From contig NZ_JAKRRW010000017.1 in the NCBI RefSeq assembly GCF_026191635.1, positions 53,322 through 117,321 on the forward strand: a stretch of 64,000 nt of DNA, in the 5' to 3' direction. The notes beneath the pieces are model-generated. The model ran no database searches, was not told where the DNA came from, and was given only the letters and a program-made list of their open reading frames with translations. This document shows, piece after piece, positions 17,455-27,458 of this stretch; position 1 is the first letter of the stretch; each line of letters starts with the position of its first letter. The stretch comes from Photobacterium obscurum. Its GTDB lineage: Bacteria; Pseudomonadota; Gammaproteobacteria; Enterobacterales; Vibrionaceae. The position numbers and the translations under genes are program-made.

Positions 17455-17526
17455 GTCCTGCAGGGCAGATTCTACGAACCTTGAAACTTGAAGTCCGTAC
17501 TCCTTCATAGTCTCATCAACCATCAT
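17428..17526 (-). CDS. Possible small protein antisense to the lysO 3' end
   Basis: A 32-codon frame starting with tandem ATG codons (17521-17526) and ending inside the last codons of lysO. The peptide has coding-like composition (VDETMKEYG, LQVSRFVESAL, QDLKRQKEQH), charged and amphipathic. An upstream in-frame GTG at 17556 would give 42 residues. No good ribosome site is seen, so it may be a degraded gene remnant. The rest of 17455-17781 shows nothing else. Confidence 0.25.
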   Translation of the reverse strand: MMVDETMKEYGLQVSRFVESALQDLKRQKEQH

Positions 17527-17781
17527 CACGGTCAGAGTATCTCTGCAACATCGCACTAATTCAACGCTATTACCGATTGTTCAGCACAACTAGGAGTTTC
17601 GGATATTCGGCAACATAGAAAGCTTCAAAACCATAACTTAGTATTTTCATCAATCCGACGTTAAACAGAATAAGAAAATTGCACGTATAGTGACCAACTC
17701 CTAGACTGAATACCTATGTGAACATTGATAAAGCAGTTTTTCAAACTATCAATAGTGCTCATAACAGAGGGAGAACAAAAA

Positions 17782-18831
17782 ATGTTATCTAAACGTTTAC
17801 ATTGGATTTTAACGTTGCTGTTGGGTATTGTTTTTGGCTCCTCAATCGCTTGGGGAGGCCCTCCGGTTGAGCCTCCAGGTTTGGCTCGCGCCATTGAGGT
17901 ACAAGAACGACATACTGATGTGTTAATGCTGCAAGAGGGGGTGGTTGGCACCGCCGTGGGCCTGCGTGGTGACGGGGTGCCGGTGATCAAGATTTTGGTT
18001 GAATCTCCAGCCGTGGGTGGGCTGCCCGAGCGTCTCGATGGTGTGCCAGTAGCGATGATGGTCACGGGAAAAATCTATAGTCGTCATCATAGACCTGGCC
18101 ATAACAGAGGGGACGGAGGTGCTGATAGCGAAGATGGTGCGGTGGATCCCACAGTTCGCTTTCCCCGGCCGGTGCCGATTGGCGTTACCACCGGGCATCC
18201 AGCTATTACCGCAGGCACTATTGGCGCAAGAGTCATTAGCGGTACTAATATTTATGCGCTCAGCAACAACCATGTCTACGCTGATGAGAATCTAGCAAGT
18301 CTAGGTGATGAGGTGATCCAGCCCGGCGCCTTTGATGGAGGCAAACTACTCCCCCCTGAGGATACTGACTATATTGGTGATTTGGCTGCTTTTGTGACTA
18401 TCGAATTCTCGACCAGCGCAATCAATAGAGTTGATGCTGCGATCGCCTCGACCACGACCGAGCTTCTGGGGAATGCGACCCCCAGCGATGGCTACGGTAC
18501 GCCGCAATCCATGACTATTGCGCCTTCTATCAATATGAGGGTGATGAAATATGGCCGTACCACGGGGCTGACCAAGGGACGCATTAGCGCCATCAATGCC
18601 ACGGTGAACGTAGGATATAGTACTGGTGTAGCCCGCTTCATTGATCAAATCGTGGTCAGCGGAGGAGGTTTCAGCGCCGGCGGCGATTCGGGCTCACTTG
18701 TAGTGGTGGAAAAAGGTACAAATATGAGAAAGCCGGTGGGGTTGCTGTTTGCTGGTAGCTCCTCTGTGACAATTGCCAATCCCATAGGCGCCGTACTCGG
18801 TGCTTTTAATGTCTCGATTGATGGCGATTAG
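17782..18831 (+). CDS. Secreted trypsin-like serine protease with N-terminal propeptide-like domain
   Basis: A 349-residue secreted protein. A signal peptide spans residues 1-25 (ending SSIAWG). Residues about 45-100 are a small alpha/beta module (GVVGTAVGLRGDGVPVIKIL, then MVTGKIY), followed by a Gly/Asp/His-rich linker. The protease domain shows the complete chymotrypsin-fold triad: H164 in SNNHVYAD, D218 in RVDAAI, S303 in GGDSGSLV. GTAVG and KYGRTTG segments resemble bacterial relatives of the Nal1-type peptidases. The ATG at 17782 follows AGAGGGAG and opens into the signal peptide. The stop overlaps the leader of the next gene by two bases' distance, so they form a pair. Substrate unknown. 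Confidence 0.8.
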   Translation: MLSKRLHWILTLLLGIVFGSSIAWGGPPVEPPGLARAIEVQERHTDVLMLQEGVVGTAVGLRGDGVPVIKILVESPAVGGLPERLDGVPVAMMVTGKIYSRHHRPGHNRGDGGADSEDGAVDPTVRFPRPVPIGVTTGHPAITAGTIGARVISGTNIYALSNNHVYADENLASLGDEVIQPGAFDGGKLLPPEDTDYIGDLAAFVTIEFSTSAINRVDAAIASTTTELLGNATPSDGYGTPQSMTIAPSINMRVMKYGRTTGLTKGRISAINATVNVGYSTGVARFIDQIVVSGGGFSAGGDSGSLVVVEKGTNMRKPVGLLFAGSSSVTIANPIGAVLGAFNVSIDGD

Positions 18832-18833
18832 CG

Positions 18834-19157
18834 TTGAGATACTTGAGACGATTGCGAGCCATAATGGCCTTGATGGCCGCCCTGTTGACCAGCGTGACAG
18901 GATCGACTGAGCGGCTTACGGAGGAAACGATGACTCAACCCGAGGTGAGTAGGCTGTTACAAGCCTATAGCGAGCAACTGATGGCGCTGCCCGGGGTAGT
19001 GGCCGTCGGCGAGGGGGTGTATCAGGGGCAGCCCTGCATCAAGATCTTCCTGCAGAGCCCTCAGCCTGGCCTCTGGGCGCACTTGCCTACCGGGTTGAAG
19101 GACGCCGCGATCGTGATCGAAGTTAGTGGCGAGATCCGCGCACTAGGGCCGGAATAA
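18834..19157 (+). CDS. Small secreted partner resembling the protease N-terminal domain
   Basis: A 107-codon frame two bases after the protease stop. Its segment PGVVAVGEGVYQGQPCIKIF with VIEVSGEI aligns by eye with GVVGTAVGLRGDGVPVIKIL and MVTGKI of the preceding protease, so it looks like a free copy of that N-terminal module. From the TTG at 18834 it carries a signal-like start (RRLR, then a hydrophobic stretch AIMALMAALLTSV), consistent with export alongside the protease. An internal ATG at 18930 has a much stronger GGAGG site and would give a 75-residue cytoplasmic form. I kept the longer form because of the hydrophobic segment. Inhibitor or chaperone roles are inference. Confidence 0.6.
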   Translation: MRYLRRLRAIMALMAALLTSVTGSTERLTEETMTQPEVSRLLQAYSEQLMALPGVVAVGEGVYQGQPCIKIFLQSPQPGLWAHLPTGLKDAAIVIEVSGEIRALGPE

Positions 19158-19427
19158 AAGCGTATCGAAGCCAAGCGTGCTTAATACACCATATGGAATA
19201 ACAACGCTGGACATTACATCCGGCGTTATTAGTTATATCTTCGCGTTAACTGCAGTTATCAGGTTTAATAAAACCGCTTCTCACTCAACAACACTGATTT
19301 GTAAACAGCTTGTCGTATGAGATAAATCCCGTATTCGCTCTTATTCAATCTGCACTTAATCACCATTTTTGTACCTGCTTTTTTGTACCCGTCAGCGTAT
19401 ACGCCGAAGAAATAGAGCAAAATTATG

Positions 19428-19460
19428 CTACAAAAAAAGGGAAGCCGAAGCTTCCCTTTT
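19428..19460 (-). terminator. Rho-independent terminator of ptsG
   Basis: A 10-bp perfect stem, AAAAGGGAAG (19435-19444) with CTTCCCTTTT (19451-19460). A T tract follows on the minus strand. It lies 23 bases after the ptsG stop codon. The gap 19158-19434 holds no gene; an imperfect hairpin at 19197-19230 may end the protease transcript. Confidence 0.85.
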
Positions 19461-19483
19461 CAATTTATAGAGTAATGGCCGTA

Positions 19484-20914
19484 TTAGTTATTACGGATCC
19501 ACTCATCCATATCAGATTTCAGGTTGTCAGACTTAGTACCAAAGATAGCCTGAACACCGCCACCAGCCACAACCACACCGGCCGCACCTAGTTTCTTCAG
19601 TTTATCTTGATCAACCTTATCAACGCTTGCCACAGCAACACGTAGACGGGTAATACAAGCATCAAGACCTGTAATGTTGTCTTTGCCACCGAATGCCATT
19701 ACTAGCTCTTTCGCCAGCTCAGATCCCGTTGCGGCTGCTGCACCTTCCTCTTCCTCATCTTCACGACCAGGCGTTTTAAGGTCAAGCTTCGCGATAACAG
19801 TACGGAACACTGCGTAGTAGATAGCCGCATAGATTAGGCCCATGAACGGGAATAACCATAGCTTCTGAGAGTTCGCAGACAGAACAACAAAATCGATGAA
19901 GCCGTGAGAGAACGACGTACCGTGTACCATGCCTAGCATGTTCGTCATCACGAATGCAGAACCGGCTAGAAGTGCGTGAATTCCGTACAGAACGGGTGCC
20001 ACGAACATGAATGAGAATTCAATTGGTTCAGTAATACCAGTTAGGAATGACGTTAGTGCCGCAGAAATCATGATACCGCCAACTTTCGCGCGGTTCTCAG
20101 GTTTTGCTGAGTGCCAGATAGCAATAGCAGCAGCAGGCAGGCCGTACATCTTGAACATGTAACCACCCGCTAGCTGGCCAAAGCCATTACCAGCAAGACG
20201 TGTCGCTTCATTCGCTTCCAGGTAACAAGTAAGAACACCGTTACGAGCTTCACCCGCAGCATTGATACAGCTACCCGCTTCGAAGAAGAACGGCACGTTC
20301 CAAACGTGGTGCAGACCAAATGGAATTAAAGAACGTTCAACGATACCGTAAATACCGAAAGCCAACGTTGGGTTCTGGTGTGCAGCCCAATCAGAGAACG
20401 CCGCAATGCCAGCACCAATTGGTGGCCATACGATAGAAAGAACAACAGCCAATGCGATCGCACAGAAACCTGTCATAATTGGTACGAAACGCTTACCCGC
20501 AAAGAAACCTAGGTAATCAGGAAGCTGGATACGGAAGAAACGATTGAAGGCCCAGGCAGCAACACCACCAACCAGGATACCACCAAGTACACCAGTGTCG
20601 ATTTTATCTACGCCCATCACGCTTGCCATTACAGCAAGTGTTGCAGCCATGATACCGTAACCAACGATAGCAGCCAGACCCGCTACACCATCGTTATTTG
20701 TAAAGCCTAGTGCTACACCAACTGCGAACAGTAGTGGCATTTGACCAAATACAGAACCACCCGCTTGTTCCATAATTTGAGAAACAACGTCTGGTAGCCA
20801 GCTAAAGTTAGCTGCACCAACCCCCAGCAGAATACCTGCTACCGGCAGAACCGATACAGGCAACATAAGCGCCTTACCGACTTTCTGCAGGTTAGCAAAA
20901 AGGTTCTTAAACAT
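19484..20914 (-). CDS. ptsG: PTS glucose-specific EIICB component
   Basis: A 476-residue phosphotransferase permease that imports glucose and phosphorylates it to glucose 6-phosphate. The EIIC membrane domain covers residues 1 to about 385 ([38 protein letters not shown]). A linker rich in Glu and Ala leads to the EIIB domain with its phospho-cysteine in [10 protein letters not shown]. Length matches E. coli PtsG (477). AGGAG precedes the ATG. No EIIA domain is fused, so the separate Crr protein should supply phosphate. Codon usage is that of a highly expressed gene. Confidence 0.96.
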   Translation of the reverse strand: MFKNLFANLQKVGKALMLPVSVLPVAGILLGVGAANFSWLPDVVSQIMEQAGGSVFGQMPLLFAVGVALGFTNNDGVAGLAAIVGYGIMAATLAVMASVMGVDKIDTGVLGGILVGGVAAWAFNRFFRIQLPDYLGFFAGKRFVPIMTGFCAIALAVVLSIVWPPIGAGIAAFSDWAAHQNPTLAFGIYGIVERSLIPFGLHHVWNVPFFFEAGSCINAAGEARNGVLTCYLEANEATRLAGNGFGQLAGGYMFKMYGLPAAAIAIWHSAKPENRAKVGGIMISAALTSFLTGITEPIEFSFMFVAPVLYGIHALLAGSAFVMTNMLGMVHGTSFSHGFIDFVVLSANSQKLWLFPFMGLIYAAIYYAVFRTVIAKLDLKTPGREDEEEEGAAAATGSELAKELVMAFGGKDNITGLDACITRLRVAVASVDKVDQDKLKKLGAAGVVVAGGGVQAIFGTKSDNLKSDMDEWIRNN

Positions 20915-21340
20915 ATTGTGCTCCTGAGTGAGATGTTTTAATTAGATTTCAAGTCAATGCAAGCGACCTACCCCCGTAGTCATAATGCTAGCACCACTTT
21001 CTTTTTTATTACTGCATAAGTATAAGATGCAGCATTAAATATAACTTGATGACTATCAATAATGCCAACGACGTATGAAATTTAATTTCAAAACCAAATA
21101 TAGATCACAGTCACACTTTTTATGAAACACGCCACCATAACCACATAAAGCATTGATATTAATGAATATATTGCAAACTTGGCCACCGTCGCGAGAATTG
21201 TAACTTCCTTTCAGTTTTGTAAGCAAAGTTACTTAACGTTACAAAATTACATCCCGCAGATTTTGTATAAACAGCGAGCAAGTATAAGATTTTATTTGAA
21301 TAATTGCTGAATAAGTTGAAGCTTGCGGATTTGAGATATA
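20915..21340. other. ptsG upstream regulatory region (no gene)
   Basis: About 425 AT-rich bases without a reading frame, between the ptsG start and the tatD terminator. TGTGA half sites occur around 21103-21117 (read on the minus strand AGTGTGACTGTGATCTA), compatible with a weak CRP site, but the dyad is incomplete. The long leader could hold an Mlc operator or an SgrS-type target, neither of which I can demonstrate. Confidence 0.4.
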
Positions 21341-21368
21341 AAAAAAGGAGCTTTCGCTCCTCTTTTTT
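21341..21368 (-). terminator. Rho-independent terminator of the tmk-holB-tatD operon
   Basis: Stem AGGAGC (21346-21351) with GCTCCT (21356-21361), flanked by A6 on one side and T7 on the other. It lies just after the tatD stop codon and could act in both directions. Confidence 0.8.
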
Positions 21369-21373
21369 ATCAA

Positions 21374-22150
21374 TTAGCGTTTCGATCGCGAAAAAAGGTT
21401 GAAGAAGTTATTTGTAGTAATTTCTTCCACCTCTTCAACAGATACACCTTTTAACAGCGCAATATATTCAGCGACTTCACGCACATACGCTGGTTGGTTT
21501 TGTTTGCCTCGGTACGGGATCGGGGCTAAATAAGGTGAATCGGTTTCAACAAGCAAACGTTCAAGCGGTAAGCTACTGACAACATGTTTCAACTCACTCG
21601 CTTTATTGAAAGTGACAATCCCCGAAATTGAAATATAAAATCCAAGTTCTATTGCTTCTTGGGCCATTTCTAGACTTTCGGTAAAGCAGTGTAATACACC
21701 GCCGCACTTTTCAGCACCTTCTTCACGCAGAATACGCATGGTATCGTTACGCGCCATACGAGTATGGATGATCAACGGTTTATTCAATTCGACCGCCAAA
21801 CGGACTTGCTGACGGAAAATCTCTTGCTGCTTTTCAGCCAACTCCGGCTGATAATGGTAGTCCAGCCCAGTTTCGCCAATTGCAACCACACGCTCATGCT
21901 GGGCATAGGCTTTGAGTTGTTCAAAGTCGAACCCTTCCTCAATATCTAGAGGGTGAACCCCACAAGAAGCAAATACATTTGCGTGTGGCTCAATCATTTC
22001 CATCATAGCCGGAAAGCTTTTAAGCGTTACACCAACAGACAGGAAGTACTCAACGCCGCGAGCTTTGGCTTTGGCCAACACATCATCAATCCCTGTATGA
22101 AGCTTCTCGTAATCCAATTTATCCAGGTGACAATGTGAATCAACTAACAC
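21374..22150 (-). CDS. TatD-family metal-dependent hydrolase (YcfH type)
   Basis: A 258-residue TIM-barrel hydrolase. Metal-binding HCHLD sits at residues 6-10 (VDSHCHLD), Glu in GETGLDYHY, His in IIHTRMA and LHCFTES, and Asp in ETDSPYLAP. These complete the amidohydrolase set seen in TatD/YcfH proteins, which have 3'-5' exonuclease or D-amino-acyl-tRNA deacylase-like activities in different reports. It is the last gene of the tmk-holB-tatD run, the usual gammaproteobacterial order. The physiological substrate is uncertain. Confidence 0.93.
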   Translation of the reverse strand: MLVDSHCHLDKLDYEKLHTGIDDVLAKAKARGVEYFLSVGVTLKSFPAMMEMIEPHANVFASCGVHPLDIEEGFDFEQLKAYAQHERVVAIGETGLDYHYQPELAEKQQEIFRQQVRLAVELNKPLIIHTRMARNDTMRILREEGAEKCGGVLHCFTESLEMAQEAIELGFYISISGIVTFNKASELKHVVSSLPLERLLVETDSPYLAPIPYRGKQNQPAYVREVAEYIALLKGVSVEEVEEITTNNFFNLFSRSKR

Positions 22151-22179
22151 GATTTATTCCTCAATTTTACTTATCAAAA

Positions 22180-23142
22180 TTAATGGGCAATGAAGCCAGT
22201 CAGCCACTCTACAATCAGCAACTCTTCATTTAAGCCAGTATGCTTTTCTAACTTCTTGTGCAACTCGTTGGCTTTACGTACCTGGGTCATAAGCACGGCA
22301 GGGGTCACCTGAGAAGCAACGGCCTGTACCTTATCTAACGATTCGCGATGAACTAAGTGTGCAGCGGCGCCCTGTTGAAGTTTAATACAATCGACCAGGA
22401 AGTAACTGAGCCATTTTAGGCTGATAATTCCTTCCTTGGTACATAGTGCTGCAATATCATAAATACCGGTAAACGGCGGCTGTAGAAAGCGGCTAAAGGC
22501 TTCTAATAAGTTACCGTGGCGGATATCCTGCCCCTGTTCAATAAACTGCTGTGTGGCCAATGGAGCCCCACCGTTTAGGCGTACAGACTCCAGTTTGACG
22601 CTCTGCATCATCTGTTTTTCGACCCAACGCCGCGTTTCCTGCTCATCAGGAACGGCGAGCCGCCATTTATTGCAACGGCTGTTGATTGTCGGTAATAGAC
22701 TGTCCAGCGACTGGGCTGTCAAAATAAACTGACAGCCAGAGGGCGGCTCTTCCAGCGTTTTTAGCAAAGCGTTAGCTGCGGCTTCGCCTAAGGCATCGGC
22801 ATGCTCAATCATAATCACCCGCTGCCCGGCCAATTGTGATGTTTCCACCGCCCAGCGATTGCACTGACGAATCGCATCGACACCAATCTGCTTTCCTTCC
22901 TCTAGCGGAGCTACGTGATGGAAGTCAGGATGGGTTTGCGCAGCAAACAGCTGACAGCTATGACACACACCGCAAGGCTCCGTATCACAGTTCTGGCATA
23001 AGACAGTTTGCGCTAATTGCTTTGCCAATTCCTCCCGTCCGCTGCCTTTTGCCGCAAGCAATAATATCGCATGATGCAGGCGTCCCTGACTCAGCAACTG
23101 CTGCCAGTTCTGCCATAAGGTTTGCTGCCATGGATAAAGCAT
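22180..23142 (-). CDS. holB: DNA polymerase III delta' subunit
   Basis: A 320-residue clamp-loader subunit, similar in length to E. coli HolB (334). The N-terminal AAA+ fold has a degenerate P-loop (AAKGSGREELAKQ), as expected for the non-hydrolysing delta' subunit. A four-Cys zinc module (CQNC, CGVCHSC) is at residues about 50-64, and the SRC motif is in INSRCNKW near residue 158. It works with delta and tau/gamma to load the beta clamp. Its start lies one base after the tmk stop codon, so translation is coupled. Confidence 0.93.
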   Translation of the reverse strand: MLYPWQQTLWQNWQQLLSQGRLHHAILLLAAKGSGREELAKQLAQTVLCQNCDTEPCGVCHSCQLFAAQTHPDFHHVAPLEEGKQIGVDAIRQCNRWAVETSQLAGQRVIMIEHADALGEAAANALLKTLEEPPSGCQFILTAQSLDSLLPTINSRCNKWRLAVPDEQETRRWVEKQMMQSVKLESVRLNGGAPLATQQFIEQGQDIRHGNLLEAFSRFLQPPFTGIYDIAALCTKEGIISLKWLSYFLVDCIKLQQGAAAHLVHRESLDKVQAVASQVTPAVLMTQVRKANELHKKLEKHTGLNEELLIVEWLTGFIAH

Positions 23143-23143
23143 A

Positions 23144-23776
23144 TTATTGCTGCTCCAACCAAGTCGTCAGCGCACGAGTAATATCGGCTGTTACCGCCTC
23201 CAGAGGCTGACTCGCATCAATGATGACAACGCGCGGGTCGTTTTCTGACAACTCCAGGAAACGAGCACGAGCACGGTGGAAGAAGTCGATATTCATCTGC
23301 TCTATACGGTCAAGCTCACCTCGTCCGCGGGCGCGTTCAAGACCGAGTACCGGGTCAATATCCATGTAGAGCGTAAAATCAGGGCGAAAATCACCAAGAA
23401 CAGTATCTCGCAAGTTTTCCATCAGCGCGGTATCAAAGCCACGGCCGCCGCCTTGATAAGCCTGAGATGACATATCGTGGCGATCTCCTACCACCCAACG
23501 CCCCTCAGCTAATGCAGGCTTAATGACATTGTCGACCAACTGGATACGAGCGGCATACAACAGCAACAACTCAGCCATATCCGTCAGAGGCTCGTCTGGA
23601 TGCCCTTCCTTGACCAAAGCCCTCATTTGCTCAGCCAGCGGGGTCCCCCCCGGCTCGCGTGTCAGCTCAGGGCTTTCAATCCCGTGCTCTGCCAATACGC
23701 TTGCCACTTGCTTGATCGCCGTACTTTTACCTGCCCCTTCAAGGCCTTCAATTACGATAAATTTACCAGTCATCAT
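23144..23776 (-). CDS. tmk: Thymidylate kinase
   Basis: A 210-residue P-loop kinase that converts dTMP to dTDP. The P-loop [10 protein letters not shown] is at residues 9-18, the substrate motif [11 protein letters not shown] near 39, the DR motif ([17 protein letters not shown]) near 98, and the LID region [12 protein letters not shown] after residue 148. Two adjacent ATG codons (23774-23776 and 23771-23773) are possible starts; the mltG stop codon overlaps them. The gene lies in the conserved mltG-tmk-holB order. Confidence 0.95.
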   Translation of the reverse strand: MMTGKFIVIEGLEGAGKSTAIKQVASVLAEHGIESPELTREPGGTPLAEQMRALVKEGHPDEPLTDMAELLLLYAARIQLVDNVIKPALAEGRWVVGDRHDMSSQAYQGGGRGFDTALMENLRDTVLGDFRPDFTLYMDIDPVLGLERARGRGELDRIEQMNIDFFHRARARFLELSENDPRVVIIDASQPLEAVTADITRALTTWLEQQ

Positions 23777-24786
23777 TTTTTCTTTAGTGTTCTTAGATAT
23801 GCACGAACAGCACGATTGTGCTCGCTAAGTGTTTTCGAAAATTTATGGCCGCCTTTGCCATCAGCCACGAAATAGTAGTAACCGCTGTTCTCGGGTTTTA
23901 CCGCAGCCAGCACCGACGCCTTGCTCGGCATGGCGATGGGTGTCGGTGGCAACCCGAAAATGGTATAGGTGTTATAAGGAGTCGGGGTACGCAGGTCACG
24001 CTTGCGAATATTGCCATCGTACTTGTCACCCATCCCGTAAATTACTGTAGGATCGGTCTGGAGCCGCATCCCTTTATTGAGGCGATTCATAAATACCGAC
24101 GAGACCACGGTACGCTCGTTATCAACAGCCGTTTCTTTTTCGATAATTGACGCCATGATCAGCGCTTCATACGGATTCTTCAGCGGTATCGCCTGATCAC
24201 GTCCATCCCAAGCAGAATCAAGCAAGCTAACCATCTGGCGATATGCGCGCTTAAGGAGCTCAAGGTCTGTCGTTCCTGCAGTATAGTGATAGGTCTCTGG
24301 TAATAGATAACCTTCCAGCTTAGTAAGCTCAGCACCAATCGCCTCGGCAATTTCTGCCTCGGTCATCCCTTCTGTCTGATGAATAATCTCAGGAGCCGCA
24401 CTCAGCTGGGTCAACCAATCGACAAAGCGATCCCCCTCGACTAGAGTAATGGCAAACTGGTGCTCTTTTCCGGAGGCAATCAGCCCCAGTACATCACGCA
24501 GCGTGCCAGTATTGGGAATTTGATATGTACCCGTTTTAATATGAGTTAATTCAGGCTCTAAGCGGTAGATCCAGCGGGTCCATTTCGATGCCGGTACGAT
24601 CTGCTTTTCAGCAAGCTGGTTCAACAGACCACGAAAACTGGTCCCTGGATTTACCGTAATAAATACTGCAGTTTCATTACTAACCGGTTGCTGGAGTGAT
24701 GCCTTCACCTGCTGATACGACCATCCCAGCCCTCCAGCAGCAATCAACCCCATCAAAACAACTGCTATTACCAACTTTTTTAGCAC
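23773..24786 (-). CDS. mltG: Endolytic murein transglycosylase MltG
   Basis: A 337-residue inner-membrane protein with one N-terminal transmembrane helix (residues 4-22) and a periplasmic YceG domain with a LysM-like subdomain. The catalytic glutamate lies in ASIIEKETA near residue 217, followed by the family block [21 protein letters not shown]. It cleaves nascent glycan strands and is thought to end their elongation. It overlaps pabC by seven bases and tmk by a few bases, the usual tight operon. Confidence 0.94.
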   Translation of the reverse strand: MLKKLVIAVVLMGLIAAGGLGWSYQQVKASLQQPVSNETAVFITVNPGTSFRGLLNQLAEKQIVPASKWTRWIYRLEPELTHIKTGTYQIPNTGTLRDVLGLIASGKEHQFAITLVEGDRFVDWLTQLSAAPEIIHQTEGMTEAEIAEAIGAELTKLEGYLLPETYHYTAGTTDLELLKRAYRQMVSLLDSAWDGRDQAIPLKNPYEALIMASIIEKETAVDNERTVVSSVFMNRLNKGMRLQTDPTVIYGMGDKYDGNIRKRDLRTPTPYNTYTIFGLPPTPIAMPSKASVLAAVKPENSGYYYFVADGKGGHKFSKTLSEHNRAVRAYLRTLKKK

Positions 24787-25589
24787 GTGTACAACCTCTT
24801 GTTTAATGCATTCAGCGCACTGCGCGCTGTAAATCGAATTCCGTTTATTTCTGTTACAGGCACTAACGCCATCAGGGCATTAGTAATAAAGACTTCATCT
24901 GCGCAAAGCAATACATCAAGCGGATTTTTGACAAACTCTAAACAATAACCAGTGCCGACAATCAACTCTATAATATGTGCGCGCATCACCCCGTGAACAC
25001 CTGACATATCCAATTCCGGCGTATAAAGCGTATTCCCCTTACGCCAAAAGATGTTTGAGGCCGACGCTTCAATAACATTGCCTTCAACATCCAGGGCCAC
25101 GGCATCGAGCCAGTTATTATGCTCGATTTCCTGTTTAAGCAACACTTGCTCCAGTCGGTTAAGGTGCTTGAAACCGGCCAGCATCGGCGACAGCCCCAAA
25201 CGCTGCTGACAAACGCCGAGGGGGATCCCCTGCTGCTGCCATTGCTCATAGTGGGGCGGCCAAGCAAAATCGGACACAATGACTTGGGTGGAAGCGCATC
25301 CTGTAGGGCTGTACCCTCGCCCGCCCGCACCGCGACTTATCAAGACTTTGACACCACCTTTGCCCGGATAACGGGCTGCGAGTTGATGAACCTGCTCAGT
25401 CAACTGCTGCCAATCTGGTTCGGCAACATTAAAAGCCACTACATTCTTTTTCAATCGTTGAAGATGCAAAGACCAAAGCCTGGGCTTACCCTGCTCAACA
25501 AGAATCGTCGAAAAACAACCGTCACCATACTGCATGGCGCGATCTGTAACGGACACTGTAGATTGCGCGAAGCCGTTTACCAGTATCAT
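24780..25589 (-). CDS. pabC: Aminodeoxychorismate lyase
   Basis: A 269-residue fold-type IV PLP enzyme that turns 4-amino-4-deoxychorismate into p-aminobenzoate and pyruvate for folate synthesis. The length equals E. coli PabC. The PLP lysine is in GFKHLNRLEQVL, and the N-terminus VNGFAQSTVSVTDRAMQYGDGCF and the segment EGNVIEASASNIFW are typical. I chose the ATG at 25589 rather than a TTG at 25616 because family proteins begin just before the VNG segment. It ends inside mltG. Confidence 0.93.
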   Translation of the reverse strand: MILVNGFAQSTVSVTDRAMQYGDGCFSTILVEQGKPRLWSLHLQRLKKNVVAFNVAEPDWQQLTEQVHQLAARYPGKGGVKVLISRGAGGRGYSPTGCASTQVIVSDFAWPPHYEQWQQQGIPLGVCQQRLGLSPMLAGFKHLNRLEQVLLKQEIEHNNWLDAVALDVEGNVIEASASNIFWRKGNTLYTPELDMSGVHGVMRAHIIELIVGTGYCLEFVKNPLDVLLCADEVFITNALMALVPVTEINGIRFTARSALNALNKRLYTC

Positions 25590-25609
25590 CCCTATATCAC
25601 TCAAAACTA

Positions 25610-25679
25610 ATACCAAACTGAACAGCCCTCAGTACCTCTCAATCTTGCAGCTAAGCCAAATAAGGATTCCGTTTGGTAT
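25610..25679. repeat. 70-bp inverted-repeat element with ATACCAAAC ends
   Basis: ATACCAAAC (25610-25618) faces GTTTGGTAT (25671-25679), a perfect 9-bp terminal inverted repeat between pabC and the fabF terminator. The sequence TAATACCAAACTGAA at its left end recurs after cobO (43937-43951). It is probably another class of the short dispersed repeats seen elsewhere in the window. Confidence 0.5.
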
Positions 25680-25684
25680 GGCAA

Positions 25685-25721
25685 ATAAAAAAACGGCCCG
25701 GTGCAAAAACACCGGGCCGTT
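25685..25721 (-). terminator. Rho-independent terminator of fabF
   Basis: A perfect 12-bp stem, AACGGCCCGGTG (25692-25703) with CACCGGGCCGTT (25710-25721), loop of six bases. Seven T residues follow on the minus strand. It separates the fatty-acid genes from pabC. Confidence 0.9.
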
Positions 25722-25740
25722 CAATGATAACAGGTTATCG

Positions 25741-26979
25741 TTAGATTTTCTTGAATAGCAACGAGCCGTTAGTACCACCAAAACCAAACGAGTTACACAG
25801 TGCGTACTCAAGTTCAACTTGGCGAGCTTCACCTGGAACATAATCCAGGTCACAGCCTTCATCTGGGTTGTCTAGGTTGATTGTTGGTGGAACAACCTGA
25901 TCAACCAGCGTCATTGCCGTAATGATAGATTCTACAGAACCAGCAGCACCAAGCAGGTGTCCAGTCATTGATTTAGTAGAAGAAACCATTACTTTATCCG
26001 CTGCTGAGCCCATAGCACGCTTAATGCCAAGTGTTTCAGCAACATCACCCGCAGGTGTTGAAGTACCGTGAGCATTAACATAGCCAATTTCTTCTGCATT
26101 GATGCCAGCATCGCGGATCGCAGCTTCCATCGCTAGTGCGCCACCAGAACCGTCAGCACTTGGTGATGTCATGTGGTAAGCATCGCCACTCATACCAAAA
26201 CCAACTAGCTCTGCATAAATTTTCGCACCGCGTGCTTTAGCATGCTCATATTCTTCAAGCATCATCATACCGGCACCGTCACCAAGAACGAAACCGTCAC
26301 GGTCTTTATCCCATGGGCGAGATGCTGCTTGAGGATCATCATTTCGAGTTGATAGCGCTTTTGCCGCGGCAAAACCACCCATACCTAGCGGAGTTGATGC
26401 TTTTTCTGCACCACCAGCTAGCATTGCATCTGCATCGCCGTAAGCAATCATACGCGCAGCATGGCCAATATTATGAAGGCCAGTAGTACATGCCGTAGAA
26501 ATAGCGATGTTTGGACCACGAAGACCATGCATGATAGACATGTGGCCAGCGATCATGTTTACAATCGTTGAAGGAACAAAGAACGGGCTGATTTTGCGCG
26601 GACCTTTTTCCATCAGAGCCTGATGGTTAGCTTCAATAAGACCTAGACCACCAATGCCGGAACCAATAGCCACACCAATACGTGGAGCGTTTTCTTCAGT
26701 AACTTCAATACCAGAGTCTTTTAACGCCTGTACGCCTGCTGCAATGCCATATTGAATGAACAAGTCCATTTTGCGGGCATCTTTCTTAGTCATGTACTCT
26801 TCGCAATTGAAGTCTTTGACCATACCAGCAAAACGAGTAGCAAATGCGCTTGCATCAAAATGCTCGATAGCACTGATACCGCTTGTGCCAGCCAGAAGGG
26901 CCTTCCATGATGATTCAACAGAATTGCCAACCGGTGACAGCATACCCATGCCAGTAACAACTACGCGACGCTTTGACAC
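25741..26979 (-). CDS. fabF: 3-oxoacyl-[ACP] synthase II (KASII)
   Basis: A 412-residue condensing enzyme that elongates acyl-ACP with malonyl-ACP, including the temperature-sensitive C16:1 to C18:1 step. It has the thiolase fold with catalytic Cys in [10 protein letters not shown] near residue 163 and the two His residues in [11 protein letters not shown] and [13 protein letters not shown]-terminal [13 protein letters not shown] is typical. It lies downstream of acpP on the same strand. Confidence 0.97.
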   Translation of the reverse strand: MSKRRVVVTGMGMLSPVGNSVESSWKALLAGTSGISAIEHFDASAFATRFAGMVKDFNCEEYMTKKDARKMDLFIQYGIAAGVQALKDSGIEVTEENAPRIGVAIGSGIGGLGLIEANHQALMEKGPRKISPFFVPSTIVNMIAGHMSIMHGLRGPNIAISTACTTGLHNIGHAARMIAYGDADAMLAGGAEKASTPLGMGGFAAAKALSTRNDDPQAASRPWDKDRDGFVLGDGAGMMMLEEYEHAKARGAKIYAELVGFGMSGDAYHMTSPSADGSGGALAMEAAIRDAGINAEEIGYVNAHGTSTPAGDVAETLGIKRAMGSAADKVMVSSTKSMTGHLLGAAGSVESIITAMTLVDQVVPPTINLDNPDEGCDLDYVPGEARQVELEYALCNSFGFGGTNGSLLFKKI

Positions 26980-27064
26980 GATTAATTTCTCCGGGAATTG
27001 AGGATAAAACAGGATTCGAAATAAAATCAGGCGGTCATGGTGACCGCCTGGGGGAGTTCTTTAA

Positions 27065-27301
27065 TTACTCAGATGCGCCAACAACGTAGTCGATCGCAGC
27101 TTGAACTGTAGTAATTTTTTCAGCTTCTTCGTCAGGAATCTCAGTATCGAATTCTTCTTCAAGAGCCATTACTAGTTCAACTGTATCTAGAGAATCAGCA
27201 CCTAGATCGTCAACGAAAGAAGCTTCGTTCTTAACTTCAGCTTCGTCTACACCTAGTTGCTCAACAATGATTTTTTTTACGCGTTCTTCGATGTTGCTCA
27301 T
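27065..27301 (-). CDS. acpP: Acyl carrier protein
   Basis: A 78-residue, strongly acidic four-helix protein that carries acyl chains on 4'-phosphopantetheine. The attachment Ser37 is in [10 protein letters not shown]. The sequence is nearly that of E. coli AcpP. It has the usual fabG-acpP-fabF placement and separate gaps on both sides (157 and 85 bases), which allows independent high expression. Confidence 0.98.
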   Translation of the reverse strand: MSNIEERVKKIIVEQLGVDEAEVKNEASFVDDLGADSLDTVELVMALEEEFDTEIPDEEAEKITTVQAAIDYVVGASE

Positions 27302-27458
27302 TAATCTATTTCCTTAAAACAAGAATTCGCTAATGCGATTTGCTGTAGTTTATTCATTACTGCAAAAGTTGCAATACTCAACACGCTGGTCAAACCACGA
27401 TTTTCAGTGAAAACTAGATGAGTTTGACTTGCATCATCAAGTTATGCAACTTTTTTGA

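Noticed and set aside
20915..21340. CRP site upstream of ptsG
   Set aside because: Only half sites (TGTGA) are visible, without the symmetric partner at the right distance; not listed as a separate site.
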